Assembly (NCBI GenBank): GCA_045538755.1
Contig: JAZQEC010000025.1
Location: 1-64,000 of the forward strand
Origin: UBA1738 sp045538755
GTDB lineage: Bacteria > Bacillota > Clostridia > UBA1381
DNA length: 64,000 nt
Reading direction: 5' to 3'
Below, one piece after another: positions 7,420 through 14,003 of this stretch (position 1 is its first letter; each line of letters opens with the position of its first letter). The notes beneath the pieces are model-generated. The model saw nothing but the letters and a program-made list of their open reading frames with translations. It searched no databases and was not told where the DNA came from. The translations under genes and the position numbers were made by a program.

Positions 7420-8467
7420 AAACCGTCTTTACGCTGACGTCAGGCAAAGCATACAGACGTGCTGTAAGGTTTTCAAGCTCACTTTTTGGACCGTCAAGTG
7501 TCAGGTTAATTATGTTTACGTCGTATTTTTTATAAGGCATTCCCATTCTTCCTACGATGTATTTATGATATTCGTGAAGGAGTGAGTTAATAGCCGATGC
7601 CGACTCACGTTTGGCAGCTATTGAGAGTACAGCAAGCTGCTCGGCTGGGTCAAATTTTGTTGACAGTGACATAGCGTCACTCTCTGTTACAGCCAGCGGG
7701 ATTACGTCTTTCATAATATTTTGCTGTGTTTCAACTTCGCCGATTACTGCCTTTACATCGAATGCACTTTGGATATTGTCTTCGGTTATAACAGACAGAG
7801 TGTCGCCGAAAAGTGCATTTCCGGCTTTGTCTAAAATAAGTGCTTTTGAAGCACGCTGCAGTGCGTGTGCAGGGTAGTGCGTGTTAAAAATACAGGCCAT
7901 ACCGCCGGCAACAAGCCTGCTTATGGTGTCAAGCACCAAAAGCTGATTTTTAAAGTCAAGATTGGATTCCGGCTCATCTAAAATAAGGACTTCAGGGTTT
8001 GATGCAAGTGCTTTTGCGATTAAAACCATTTGTAGCTCGCCGCCACTAATTTCGCTACAAAGCTTATCTTTTAAAAAGCCGATGTTCATATCTTCAATAA
8101 TTTTTTCAACCGCCAGTTCATCGTCACGTGAGGGATTTTCGAAGAAACCGAAATTACTGCCCCTGCCAAGCATAATCATATCCTTGACAGAATATGAGCA
8201 GACGGTAGATTTTGCCTGAGGGACGTATGAAACTTTGCTCCATAGCTCACGAGGCGTGATTTTGCGTATATCCTTGCCGTCTAATGTGCTCTTGCCGCAA
8301 GACCACGGAAGAAATCCCATAAGGCATCGAAGAAGTGTGGTTTTGCCGGCACCGTTAGGACCTAAAATAGCAAGAAGCTCGCCAGATTTCACCGAAAAAT
8401 CAATGTTTGAGAAAACTTTTCTGTCGTGGTTATATCCAAAACTGCCGTTTTCAACTGATAGTATCAT
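7400..8467 (-). CDS. ABC transporter ATPase (FecE/BtuD type) fused to a TM1266-like C-terminal domain
   Basis: About 355 residues, roughly 100 longer than a normal FecE/BtuD subunit. The first 240 residues hold Walker A GPNGAGKTT, an ISGGE signature and Walker B 'VLILDEPESNLD'. The C-terminal third ('AVLSIAAKRESASAINSLLHEYHKYIVGRMG...' through 'DVSVKTVYV') resembles the small TM1266/NikR-C-like ferredoxin-fold proteins called iron-only hydrogenase system regulators. The ATG at 8467 has an AGGGGG ribosome site and overlaps the permease stop as ATGA; the GTG at 8476 is less likely. It should energise the FecCD-type permease. The added domain may sense a metal or ligand. Confidence 0.83.
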   Translation of the reverse strand: MILSVENGSFGYNHDRKVFSNIDFSVKSGELLAILGPNGAGKTTLLRCLMGFLPWSCGKSTLDGKDIRKITPRELWSKVSYVPQAKSTVCSYSVKDMIMLGRGSNFGFFENPSRDDELAVEKIIEDMNIGFLKDKLCSEISGGELQMVLIAKALASNPEVLILDEPESNLDFKNQLLVLDTISRLVAGGMACIFNTHYPAHALQRASKALILDKAGNALFGDTLSVITEDNIQSAFDVKAVIGEVETQQNIMKDVIPLAVTESDAMSLSTKFDPAEQLAVLSIAAKRESASAINSLLHEYHKYIVGRMGMPYKKYDVNIINLTLDGPKSELENLTARLYALPDVSVKTVYVGKDD

Positions 8468-9489
8468 AATTGCCACCCCCTACTTTTTCGCATAAGGTAA
8501 ATGAAGAATGGAGCACCTATTATGGCAGTGAGCACCGAAATCGGAATTTCAGATGCAGTAGCACTGCGTGCGAGAGTATCTACAATTACCATAAATGCTG
8601 CACCGATGCTGATTGATGCTGGTAATAAAACTTTGTGGTTGTTGCCAAATTTCATGCGACAAATATGCGGGACTAAAAGTCCTACCCAGCCGACCTGACC
8701 GCACATAGAAACGCAGGAAGCTGTGATTATGGTTGCACAGAGAATAGTAACAGCCCTTAAAAGTTTTATGTTTGTACCTGATGAACGTGCCTCGTCATCG
8801 GAAAGCGGCAGAATGTTGAGCCGCCAGCGCATCAAGAAAAGGACAAAAACGCCTGCGAGAATAAGAGGACTGCCAAATGCAAGCGACTTATAGCTTGCAC
8901 CATTTAAACTTCCCATAAGCCAGTATGTGATTGCAGGAAGCTGCGTATCACTGTCAGCAACAAATTTCACGAGCGATACAAGCCCTGAAAAAAGGGAGCT
9001 TATCATAATGCCTGCAAGTACGGCTGTGCCGTGCGAGTTCTGTCTGCCCATACCTGCAAGAGCGGTTAAGAAAACTGCACAAAGCCCAAAAAGAAGAGCG
9101 GTAAGCTGTATTCCTATAAGCCCGAAGCCTAAAAGTATTCCGAGCGCCGCGCCGAGGCTTGCGCCGCTTGCTACGCCGAGAGTATCGGGAGTTGCAAGAG
9201 GATTTGAAAAAAGGCTCTGAAATGATATTCCGGCCACCGAAAGACCGCTTCCGACAAGCATTGCAAGGAGTATTCTCGGAAGGCGAATTGTTGTTACAAC
9301 TGTCTGAACCTGCGTGCTTATTGGATAATCTCCGCCAAAAAGATTAATAAGACTTTTTAAAACGTCGCCAAGCGGTATTGCCATACGTCCTGCTGAAAGC
9401 GCCCAAAATGATGCTAAAGGTGGCAAAAGAATGAGGGCTATTAGCATCGTAATAGAAAAACGGTCGGTTAGTTTGTTTGATTTTGCCAT
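8464..9489 (-). CDS. FecCD/BtuC-family ABC transporter permease
   Basis: About 341 residues, the usual length of the family. It has many hydrophobic segments, the 'RLPRILLAMLVGSGLSVAGISFQ' motif near the N terminus and 'GWVGLLVPHICR' in the second half. Both are hallmarks of iron-siderophore, heme and cobalamin permeases. The start at 9489 (MAKSNK) has AGGTGAT eight bases upstream and is preferred to the GTG at 9501. First gene of the operon. It should form a homodimer with two ATPase subunits and take ligand from the lipoprotein encoded at the far end of the operon. Confidence 0.87.
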   Translation of the reverse strand: MAKSNKLTDRFSITMLIALILLPPLASFWALSAGRMAIPLGDVLKSLINLFGGDYPISTQVQTVVTTIRLPRILLAMLVGSGLSVAGISFQSLFSNPLATPDTLGVASGASLGAALGILLGFGLIGIQLTALLFGLCAVFLTALAGMGRQNSHGTAVLAGIMISSLFSGLVSLVKFVADSDTQLPAITYWLMGSLNGASYKSLAFGSPLILAGVFVLFLMRWRLNILPLSDDEARSSGTNIKLLRAVTILCATIITASCVSMCGQVGWVGLLVPHICRMKFGNNHKVLLPASISIGAAFMVIVDTLARSATASEIPISVLTAIIGAPFFIYLMRKSRGWQL

Positions 9490-9552
9490 AATACAAATCA
9501 CCTGCTTTAAGTAAAATTATGCTGCAAAAACTTGCAGACGAATTTTTTAATT

Positions 9553-9578
9553 AAAAAACTGCACCCTAAAAGATGCAG
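9553..9578 (-). terminator. Terminator-like hairpin in the operon leader (candidate attenuator)
   Basis: On the minus strand CTGCATC and GGGTGCAG (one G-T pair) form a hairpin followed by TTTTTTAATT. It lies between the promoter and the first start codon of the nitrogenase-like operon, so transcription would have to read through it. A second small hairpin, CTGCAA/TTGCAG, follows. Confidence 0.55.
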
Positions 9579-9648
9579 CCAAAAAACAGTATTGGACACA
9601 TCTTTCATCTCAAAAATATTTCGATGTCAGAATGATTTTTATATAAAT

Positions 9649-9677
9649 ATTATATACTATTTTAAGGGTGAAGTCAA
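9649..9677 (-). promoter_or_regulatory. Promoter of the nitrogenase-like operon
   Basis: On the minus strand TTGACT (9677-9672), 17-base spacer and TATAAT (9654-9649). It gives a leader of about 150 bases before the permease start. No other promoter of this quality was seen inside the operon. Confidence 0.7.
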
Positions 9678-9783
9678 TATGAAAAAATAAATAAAAAAAT
9701 GCATAATCGGGCGAAAAATAAAGAAAATAAAAGACAAAACGAGTAAATATGACATAAATTAATGTAAACGGAAAAAACTAGGG

Positions 9784-9813
9784 TTGAGTTTGTGTGTGTA
9801 TGTGTGGTATTAT
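9784..9813 (+). promoter_or_regulatory. Probable promoter of the first tRNA cluster
   Basis: TTGAGT (9784-9789), 18-base spacer and TATTAT (9808-9813), some 40 bases before tRNA-Pro. The -35 is imperfect. Confidence 0.45.
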
Positions 9814-9855
9814 ATACAAGTCGCTGACGATGATACGGAAGTGATGCCGAGGAAT

Positions 9856-9932
9856 CGGGATGTAGCGCAGTTTGGTAGCGCATCTGGTTTGGGACCAGAG
9901 GGCCGCAGGTTCGAATCCTGTCATCCCGACCA
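9856..9932 (+). tRNA. tRNA-Pro (anticodon TGG)
   Basis: Acceptor CGGGATG pairs with CATCCCG; discriminator A and CCA are encoded. The anticodon loop TTTGGGA has TGG at 9890-9892. 77 bases. Confidence 0.95.
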
Positions 9933-9946
9933 GATTTCAAAAAAAT

Positions 9947-10022
9947 GGGAGTATAGCTCAGCTGGGAGAGCGTCTGCCTTACAAGCAGGATGTCACAGGT
10001 TCGAGCCCTGTTACTCCCACCA
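9947..10022 (+). tRNA. tRNA-Val (anticodon TAC)
   Basis: Acceptor GGGAGTA / TACTCCC, loop CTTACAA with TAC at 9980-9982, CCA encoded. 76 bases. Confidence 0.95.
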
Positions 10023-10026
10023 ATAT

Positions 10027-10102
10027 GCTGGTGTAGCTCAATTGGTAGAGCAGCTGATTTGTAATCAGCAGGTCGCGGGTTCGAGTCCCATCACCAGCTC
10101 CA
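10027..10102 (+). tRNA. tRNA-Thr (anticodon TGT)
   Basis: Acceptor GCTGGTG / CACCAGC, loop TTTGTAA with TGT at 10060-10062, CCA encoded. Only four bases separate it from tRNA-Val. Confidence 0.95.
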
Positions 10103-10138
10103 ACAAACAGGGTAAGCTTATTGCTTACCCTTATATAT

Positions 10139-10223
10139 GGGAGAGTTCCCGAGTGGCCAAAGGGGGCAGACTGTAAATCTGTTGCTTTCAGCTTCGATGG
10201 TTCGAATCCATCCTCTCCCACCA
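10139..10223 (+). tRNA. tRNA-Tyr (anticodon GTA)
   Basis: Acceptor GGGAGAG / CTCTCCC, loop CTGTAAA with GTA at 10173-10175, a long variable arm as expected for bacterial tyrosine tRNA, CCA encoded. 85 bases. Confidence 0.95.
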
Positions 10224-10224
10224 G

Positions 10225-10264
10225 AAAAAAAGACAGATTTCGACAATGAAATCTGTCTTTTTTT
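10225..10264 (+). terminator. Terminator of the first tRNA cluster
   Basis: AGACAGATTTC / GAAATCTGTCT hairpin flanked by runs of A and T. Immediately follows the tRNA-Tyr CCA. Confidence 0.9.
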
Positions 10265-10266
10265 CA

Positions 10267-10444
10267 TCGATATAAATCTCTGTCGAGATTCTCGATATGT
10301 CATAAATGACTCGATATGTGCTGACGCACTCGATATGTTGCCTGCGGCAACGAGATTTATATCATATCGAGTTTGAGCGAAGCGAGAACATATCGATTTT
10401 GTGATAACAAAAATATCGAGCAAACGAAGGTTGCATATCGACAA
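10267..10444. repeat. Multi-armed palindromic repeat with TCGATAT spacers
   Basis: Outer arms GATATAAATCTC (10269-10280) and GAGATTTATATC (10352-10363) are exact complements. Four small hairpins lie between them (10284-10294, 10299-10310, 10318-10329, 10337-10351), mostly separated by TCGATAT. A second run to 10444 continues the pattern with TTTTGT/ACAAAA and GCAA/TTGC hairpins and more CATATCGA spacers. It has no coding character. It looks like a dispersed, folded intergenic repeat. Confidence 0.6.
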
Positions 10445-10705
10445 AAATTTAAAATATCCTTATGGTTCTGCATTCCCAGAAAATCCGTACACGACAGTGT
10501 GCGGATTTTTACTTATTCAATATTACCTTTTCGCTATTCGCTAAAATTCCTTTCCTGTACGGATTTTTGAAGTAATAAGGAATAGTGAAGAAGAAAGAAG
10601 TTAAGGTTGCTTTGCTTACGCAAAGCTTAGTTTTATTGTCATCTAAGCCGTTCGAATCTTCCAAGTCGGAATAAGTCATGCGTGTTACGATTTTTTTGTG
10701 CAAAA
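10445..10705. other. Intergenic region without a recognised gene
   Basis: Contains a hairpin, AAATCCGTACAC / GTGTGCGGATTT (about 10482-10510), followed by Ts, and a second CTGTACGGATTTTT half-site near 10554. A short 'GTTCGAATC' T-arm-like string near 10650 has no surrounding tRNA fold. No ORF here is convincing. Confidence 0.4.
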
Positions 10706-10733
10706 AAAGAACCAATGCATGCATTGGTTCTTT
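10706..10733 (-). terminator. gapA terminator
   Basis: A perfect 28-base palindrome built on AAAGAACCAATGCA, followed on the minus strand by Ts. It lies just after the gapA stop. Confidence 0.85.
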
Positions 10734-10745
10734 AATATACCCAAA

Positions 10746-11777
10746 TTAGTTAAGTTCAGCAAAGTACTTAATTGTTCTAACCATCTGGCTTGTGTATGAG
10801 TTTTCGTTGTCATACCATGAAACAACCTGTACTTCGTAAAGGTCATCAGATACCTTTGAAACCATTGTCTGAGTAGCATCAAAGAGTGAACCGTATCTCA
10901 TACCGATAACGTCTGAAGAAACGATTTGGTCTTCGTTGTAGCCAAAGCTTTCTGAGCTTGCTGCCTTCATAGCTGCGTTGATGCCGTCCACAGTAACGTC
11001 TGTGCCCTTAACAACAGCTGTTAAAATTGTTGTTGAACCTGTTGGAACAGGAACTCTCTGAGCACTACCGATGAGCTTGCCGTTAAGTTCAGGAATTACA
11101 AGACCGATAGCTTTTGCAGCACCTGTTGAGTTAGGAACGATGTTTGCAGCACCTGCTCTTGCTCTTCTTAAGTCACCCTTTCTGTGTGGGCCGTCAAGAA
11201 TCATCTGGTCGCCTGTATATGCGTGGATTGTTGACATAATACCTGACTGAATTGGTGCATAGTCGTTAAGAGCCTTAGCCATAGGAGCCAAGCAGTTTGT
11301 TGTACATGAAGCAGCTGAAATAATCTTGTCATCAGCTGTTAATGTGTTTTCGTTTACGCTGAAAACAACTGTTGGAAGGTCGTTACCTGCCGGAGCTGAA
11401 ATAACAACTTTTTTAGCACCTGCATCGATGTGAGCCTGTGACTTTTCTTTTGAGCAGTAGAAACCTGTACATTCTAAAACTACGTCTACGCCGATTTCGC
11501 CCCAAGGAAGATCTTTTGCGTCCTTTTCAGCATAGATTGTGATTTTCTTGCCGTCAACTGTGATTGAACCTTCGCCAGCTTCAACTGTGTGTAAGCCTTC
11601 GCCGATTGTTCCGCAGTAACCGCCTTGAGCTGTGTCATACTTTAAGAGATTTGCGAGCATTTTTGGATCTGTCAAATCGTTGATAGCAACAACTTCATAT
11701 CCCTCTGCACCGAACATCTGTCTAAATGCCAGACGGCCGATACGACCAAAACCGTTAATTGCAACTTTAACTGCCAT
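10746..11777 (-). CDS. gapA: Glyceraldehyde-3-phosphate dehydrogenase
   Basis: A 343-residue NAD-dependent enzyme of glycolysis that converts glyceraldehyde 3-phosphate to 1,3-bisphosphoglycerate in the cytoplasm. The N-terminal 'VKVAINGFGRIGRLAFR' is the Rossmann nucleotide-binding motif. 'SCTTNCLAP' holds the catalytic cysteine. 'GAAKAIGLVIPELNGKL' and 'WYDNENSYTSQMV' are family signatures. The ATG at 11777 has GGAGG at the right spacing; an in-frame upstream ATG at 11798 would add seven residues before the conserved start and is unlikely. It is monocistronic, with its own promoter and palindromic terminator. Confidence 0.97.
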   Translation of the reverse strand: MAVKVAINGFGRIGRLAFRQMFGAEGYEVVAINDLTDPKMLANLLKYDTAQGGYCGTIGEGLHTVEAGEGSITVDGKKITIYAEKDAKDLPWGEIGVDVVLECTGFYCSKEKSQAHIDAGAKKVVISAPAGNDLPTVVFSVNENTLTADDKIISAASCTTNCLAPMAKALNDYAPIQSGIMSTIHAYTGDQMILDGPHRKGDLRRARAGAANIVPNSTGAAKAIGLVIPELNGKLIGSAQRVPVPTGSTTILTAVVKGTDVTVDGINAAMKAASSESFGYNEDQIVSSDVIGMRYGSLFDATQTMVSKVSDDLYEVQVVSWYDNENSYTSQMVRTIKYFAELN

Positions 11778-11848
11778 GTTAAAATTCCTCCAATACATGT
11801 ATTTTTAATTAAACAAGAAAATAAACCGTTCCTTGCTTATCATACTAT

Positions 11849-11877
11849 ATTTTACCTCAAAATTGTAAAATATACAA
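11849..11877 (-). promoter_or_regulatory. Probable gapA promoter
   Basis: On the minus strand TTGTAT, 17-base spacer and TAAAAT. The leader is about 70 bases. The AT-rich stretch 11878-12067 holds nothing else that I recognise. Confidence 0.5.
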
Positions 11878-12067
11878 GTGTTTATGTGTTATTTTTTTGA
11901 CATTTTTCAGTTTTTTGCAAGTTTTGCATAAAAATATATAAAAAACTACCAATAAATTATAGAGTATTATATAGAAATACTACAAAAGTTGGAAAGCGGC
12001 ACAAAATACCAAGTATTGCGTTTTAAAAACCAGTTATTAATTTTTCTTAAAAAAGCTATTAAAACTA

Positions 12068-12095
12068 TTCACAAATTCAGCTTTTGTGGTATAAT
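12068..12095 (+). promoter_or_regulatory. Promoter of the vanZ-like/cls/SLH operon
   Basis: TTCACA (12068-12073), 16-base spacer and TATAAT (12090-12095) with an extended -10 TG at 12087-12088. Confidence 0.6.
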
Positions 12096-12130
12096 AAAAA
12101 TATACATATTATAATAAGGAAGAAAAAATC

Positions 12131-12559
12131 GTGAAAAGAAGACTACCGTTTATTGTTGCTACGGTTTTAGCAACGCTGTTTATATTTAATAATTCATTAC
12201 AGACTGCCGAGGTGTCATCGGCGGGCAGTAATATAATAGTTGATTTTCTGCAAAACATACTTTCGTGGTTTAAAATTTATGTAAATGCAGATGCGTTAGT
12301 AGTTTTTGTAAGAAAATCGGCGCATATTGCAGAGTTTACGCTTCAAGCTATTCTGATTGCAAATTGTTTTGAGATGCAGTATAAGCGCAGAGTAATCTAC
12401 ATTTTGTTTTTCGGACTTTTAACCGCTTGTGCAGATGAGTATATACAGCTTTTTGCAAGCGGCAGAGCAAGTATGGTTCAGGACATATTTATTGACTTTA
12501 TGGGAACGGTAATAGGAGTGCTTATTGCAGGAGTTTCGTATAAATTCAGGAGGAAATAA
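12131..12559 (+). CDS. VanZ-like family membrane protein
   Basis: 142 residues with a GTG start behind AAGGAAG. It has an N-terminal hydrophobic segment ('FIVATVLATLFIFN') and further segments near residues 85-100 and 122-137. The pattern 'RKSAHIAEFTLQAILI...DEYIQLFASGRASMVQDIFIDFMG' is the VanZ/VanZ-like signature (H..E....DE..Q.f..gR...v.Di..d..G). VanZ itself raises teicoplanin resistance, but most family members have no assigned substrate. It is the first gene of an operon with cardiolipin synthase, one base apart, suggesting an envelope role. Confidence 0.85.
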   Translation: MKRRLPFIVATVLATLFIFNNSLQTAEVSSAGSNIIVDFLQNILSWFKIYVNADALVVFVRKSAHIAEFTLQAILIANCFEMQYKRRVIYILFFGLLTACADEYIQLFASGRASMVQDIFIDFMGTVIGVLIAGVSYKFRRK

Positions 12560-12560
12560 A

Positions 12561-13991
12561 ATGGACAGGTTTGCGAATTTAATATGGATAGCCTATCTTT
12601 TAAATGTCGTAATTATTATTGCTATTGTTTGCTTTAAAAAGAAAAACCCTATTTCTACTATGGCATGGATTATGTGCCTGATTATGATTCCTGCTGTCGG
12701 CGGTGTGCTTTATTTGATATTCGGAGTAGGGCTTAAAAGCTATGCACAGCATAAATATCGCAAGAAGTCTGAGCTAAATGAAAATCATATTCTTGATGAG
12801 CAAAAAGAGCTTGCGAGGTCTCAACAAAATGAAAATTTGCCATATTCGGAAGTAATAAAGTATTTTCTAAACAATAACTGTGTTTACTGCGAGAGTAATA
12901 ATGTCAAAATTTTTACCGATGCAAGAAAAAAATATGATGCACTTTTTGAAGACATTAAGAATGCAAAGGAAAGCATAAATATCATTTATTTTATAATACG
13001 AAACGACGTTATAGGAAATGAGCTTATTGACCTTCTTACACAAAAAGCAAGAGAAGGTGTAAAGGTGCGTCTTATGTATGACGGCTTTGGCTCGATTTTG
13101 ACACCCAGACGACTTTTTGACCGCCTGCGTTCGGAAAAAGAGAGTGAGGTTGAGGAGTTTTTCCCTGTACGCATTTTGTCTATGCCCAAAATCAATCATA
13201 GAAACCACAGAAAAATTGTTGTGGTAGATGACAAGGTTGCCTATCTTGGCGGAATGAATATAGGCGATGAGTATATGAGTAGAAACCCTAAACGAAATCT
13301 TCCGTGGCGAGATACACACATACGCATAATGGGCGATGCTGTTGAGTATGTACAAAGATGCTTTGCGCAGGACTGGGAGTTTTCGACAGGGAAGAAGATA
13401 AACGTAACATCGCATGGCCCTGCCATTTTGGAAGACCAATCCGAAAAGGTTGGTATGCAAATTGTCGCATCTGGACCGGACACTGAAAATGAAGAAATCA
13501 AATGCGGAATGATACGAATGATTTACAGCGCTAAAAATTATGTTTATATACAAACCCCGTATTTTGTGCCGGATGAAGCATTTATGACGGCTGTTCAGAC
13601 TGCCGCGCGCTCAGGTGTTGATGTGCGTGTGATGATTCCGGGAATGCCGGATAAAAAATATGTCTACCATACAACGATGTCATATATGGGCGAACTTCTA
13701 GACGCAGGTGTAAAGATTTTGTTGTATCCTGGGTTTATACACTCTAAAACAATGACAGTGGACGGTCGTGTCTGTACGATTGGCAGTACGAATATTGATA
13801 TACGCAGCTTCCGTCTTTTGTTCGAGCTGAATGCGTTTATGTATAGCCCTGAAAAGGCAGAGGAATGTCTTAGTATATTTGTCGAGGACGAAAGCATCTG
13901 TCGGGAACTTACTGCCGGAGAATACAAAAAACGCGGGATTTTCAAAATGATAGTGGAAGGATTTTTCAGATTATTTTCGCCAATAATGTAA
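12561..13991 (+). CDS. cls: Cardiolipin synthase (phospholipase D family)
   Basis: 476 residues from the ATG at 12561, which follows AGGAGG; the longer frame from 12525 would overlap the VanZ-like gene. Two N-terminal membrane segments (about 5-25 and 37-58) precede two HKD motifs, 'HRKIVVVDD' with 'GGMNIGDEY' and 'HSKTMTVDG' with 'GSTNIDIRS'. This is the standard bacterial Cls layout. It condenses phosphatidylglycerol molecules into cardiolipin and glycerol at the membrane. It lies one base after the VanZ-like gene and 12 bases before the SLH-GLUG gene. Confidence 0.93.
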   Translation: MDRFANLIWIAYLLNVVIIIAIVCFKKKNPISTMAWIMCLIMIPAVGGVLYLIFGVGLKSYAQHKYRKKSELNENHILDEQKELARSQQNENLPYSEVIKYFLNNNCVYCESNNVKIFTDARKKYDALFEDIKNAKESINIIYFIIRNDVIGNELIDLLTQKAREGVKVRLMYDGFGSILTPRRLFDRLRSEKESEVEEFFPVRILSMPKINHRNHRKIVVVDDKVAYLGGMNIGDEYMSRNPKRNLPWRDTHIRIMGDAVEYVQRCFAQDWEFSTGKKINVTSHGPAILEDQSEKVGMQIVASGPDTENEEIKCGMIRMIYSAKNYVYIQTPYFVPDEAFMTAVQTAARSGVDVRVMIPGMPDKKYVYHTTMSYMGELLDAGVKILLYPGFIHSKTMTVDGRVCTIGSTNIDIRSFRLLFELNAFMYSPEKAEECLSIFVEDESICRELTAGEYKKRGIFKMIVEGFFRLFSPIM

Positions 13992-14003
13992 GGAGGTAAT
14001 ACC

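Noticed and set aside
9674..10444. ORFs running through the first tRNA cluster on both strands
   Set aside because: They are open only by chance across tRNA genes; the tRNA folds, CCA ends and terminator explain the sequence.
10640..10680. tRNA remnant suggested by GTTCGAATC
   Set aside because: No acceptor or anticodon arm can be built around it.
12867..13553. 228-residue ORF antisense to cls
   Set aside because: Opposite a gene with clear HKD motifs; lacks a ribosome site and recognisable domain.
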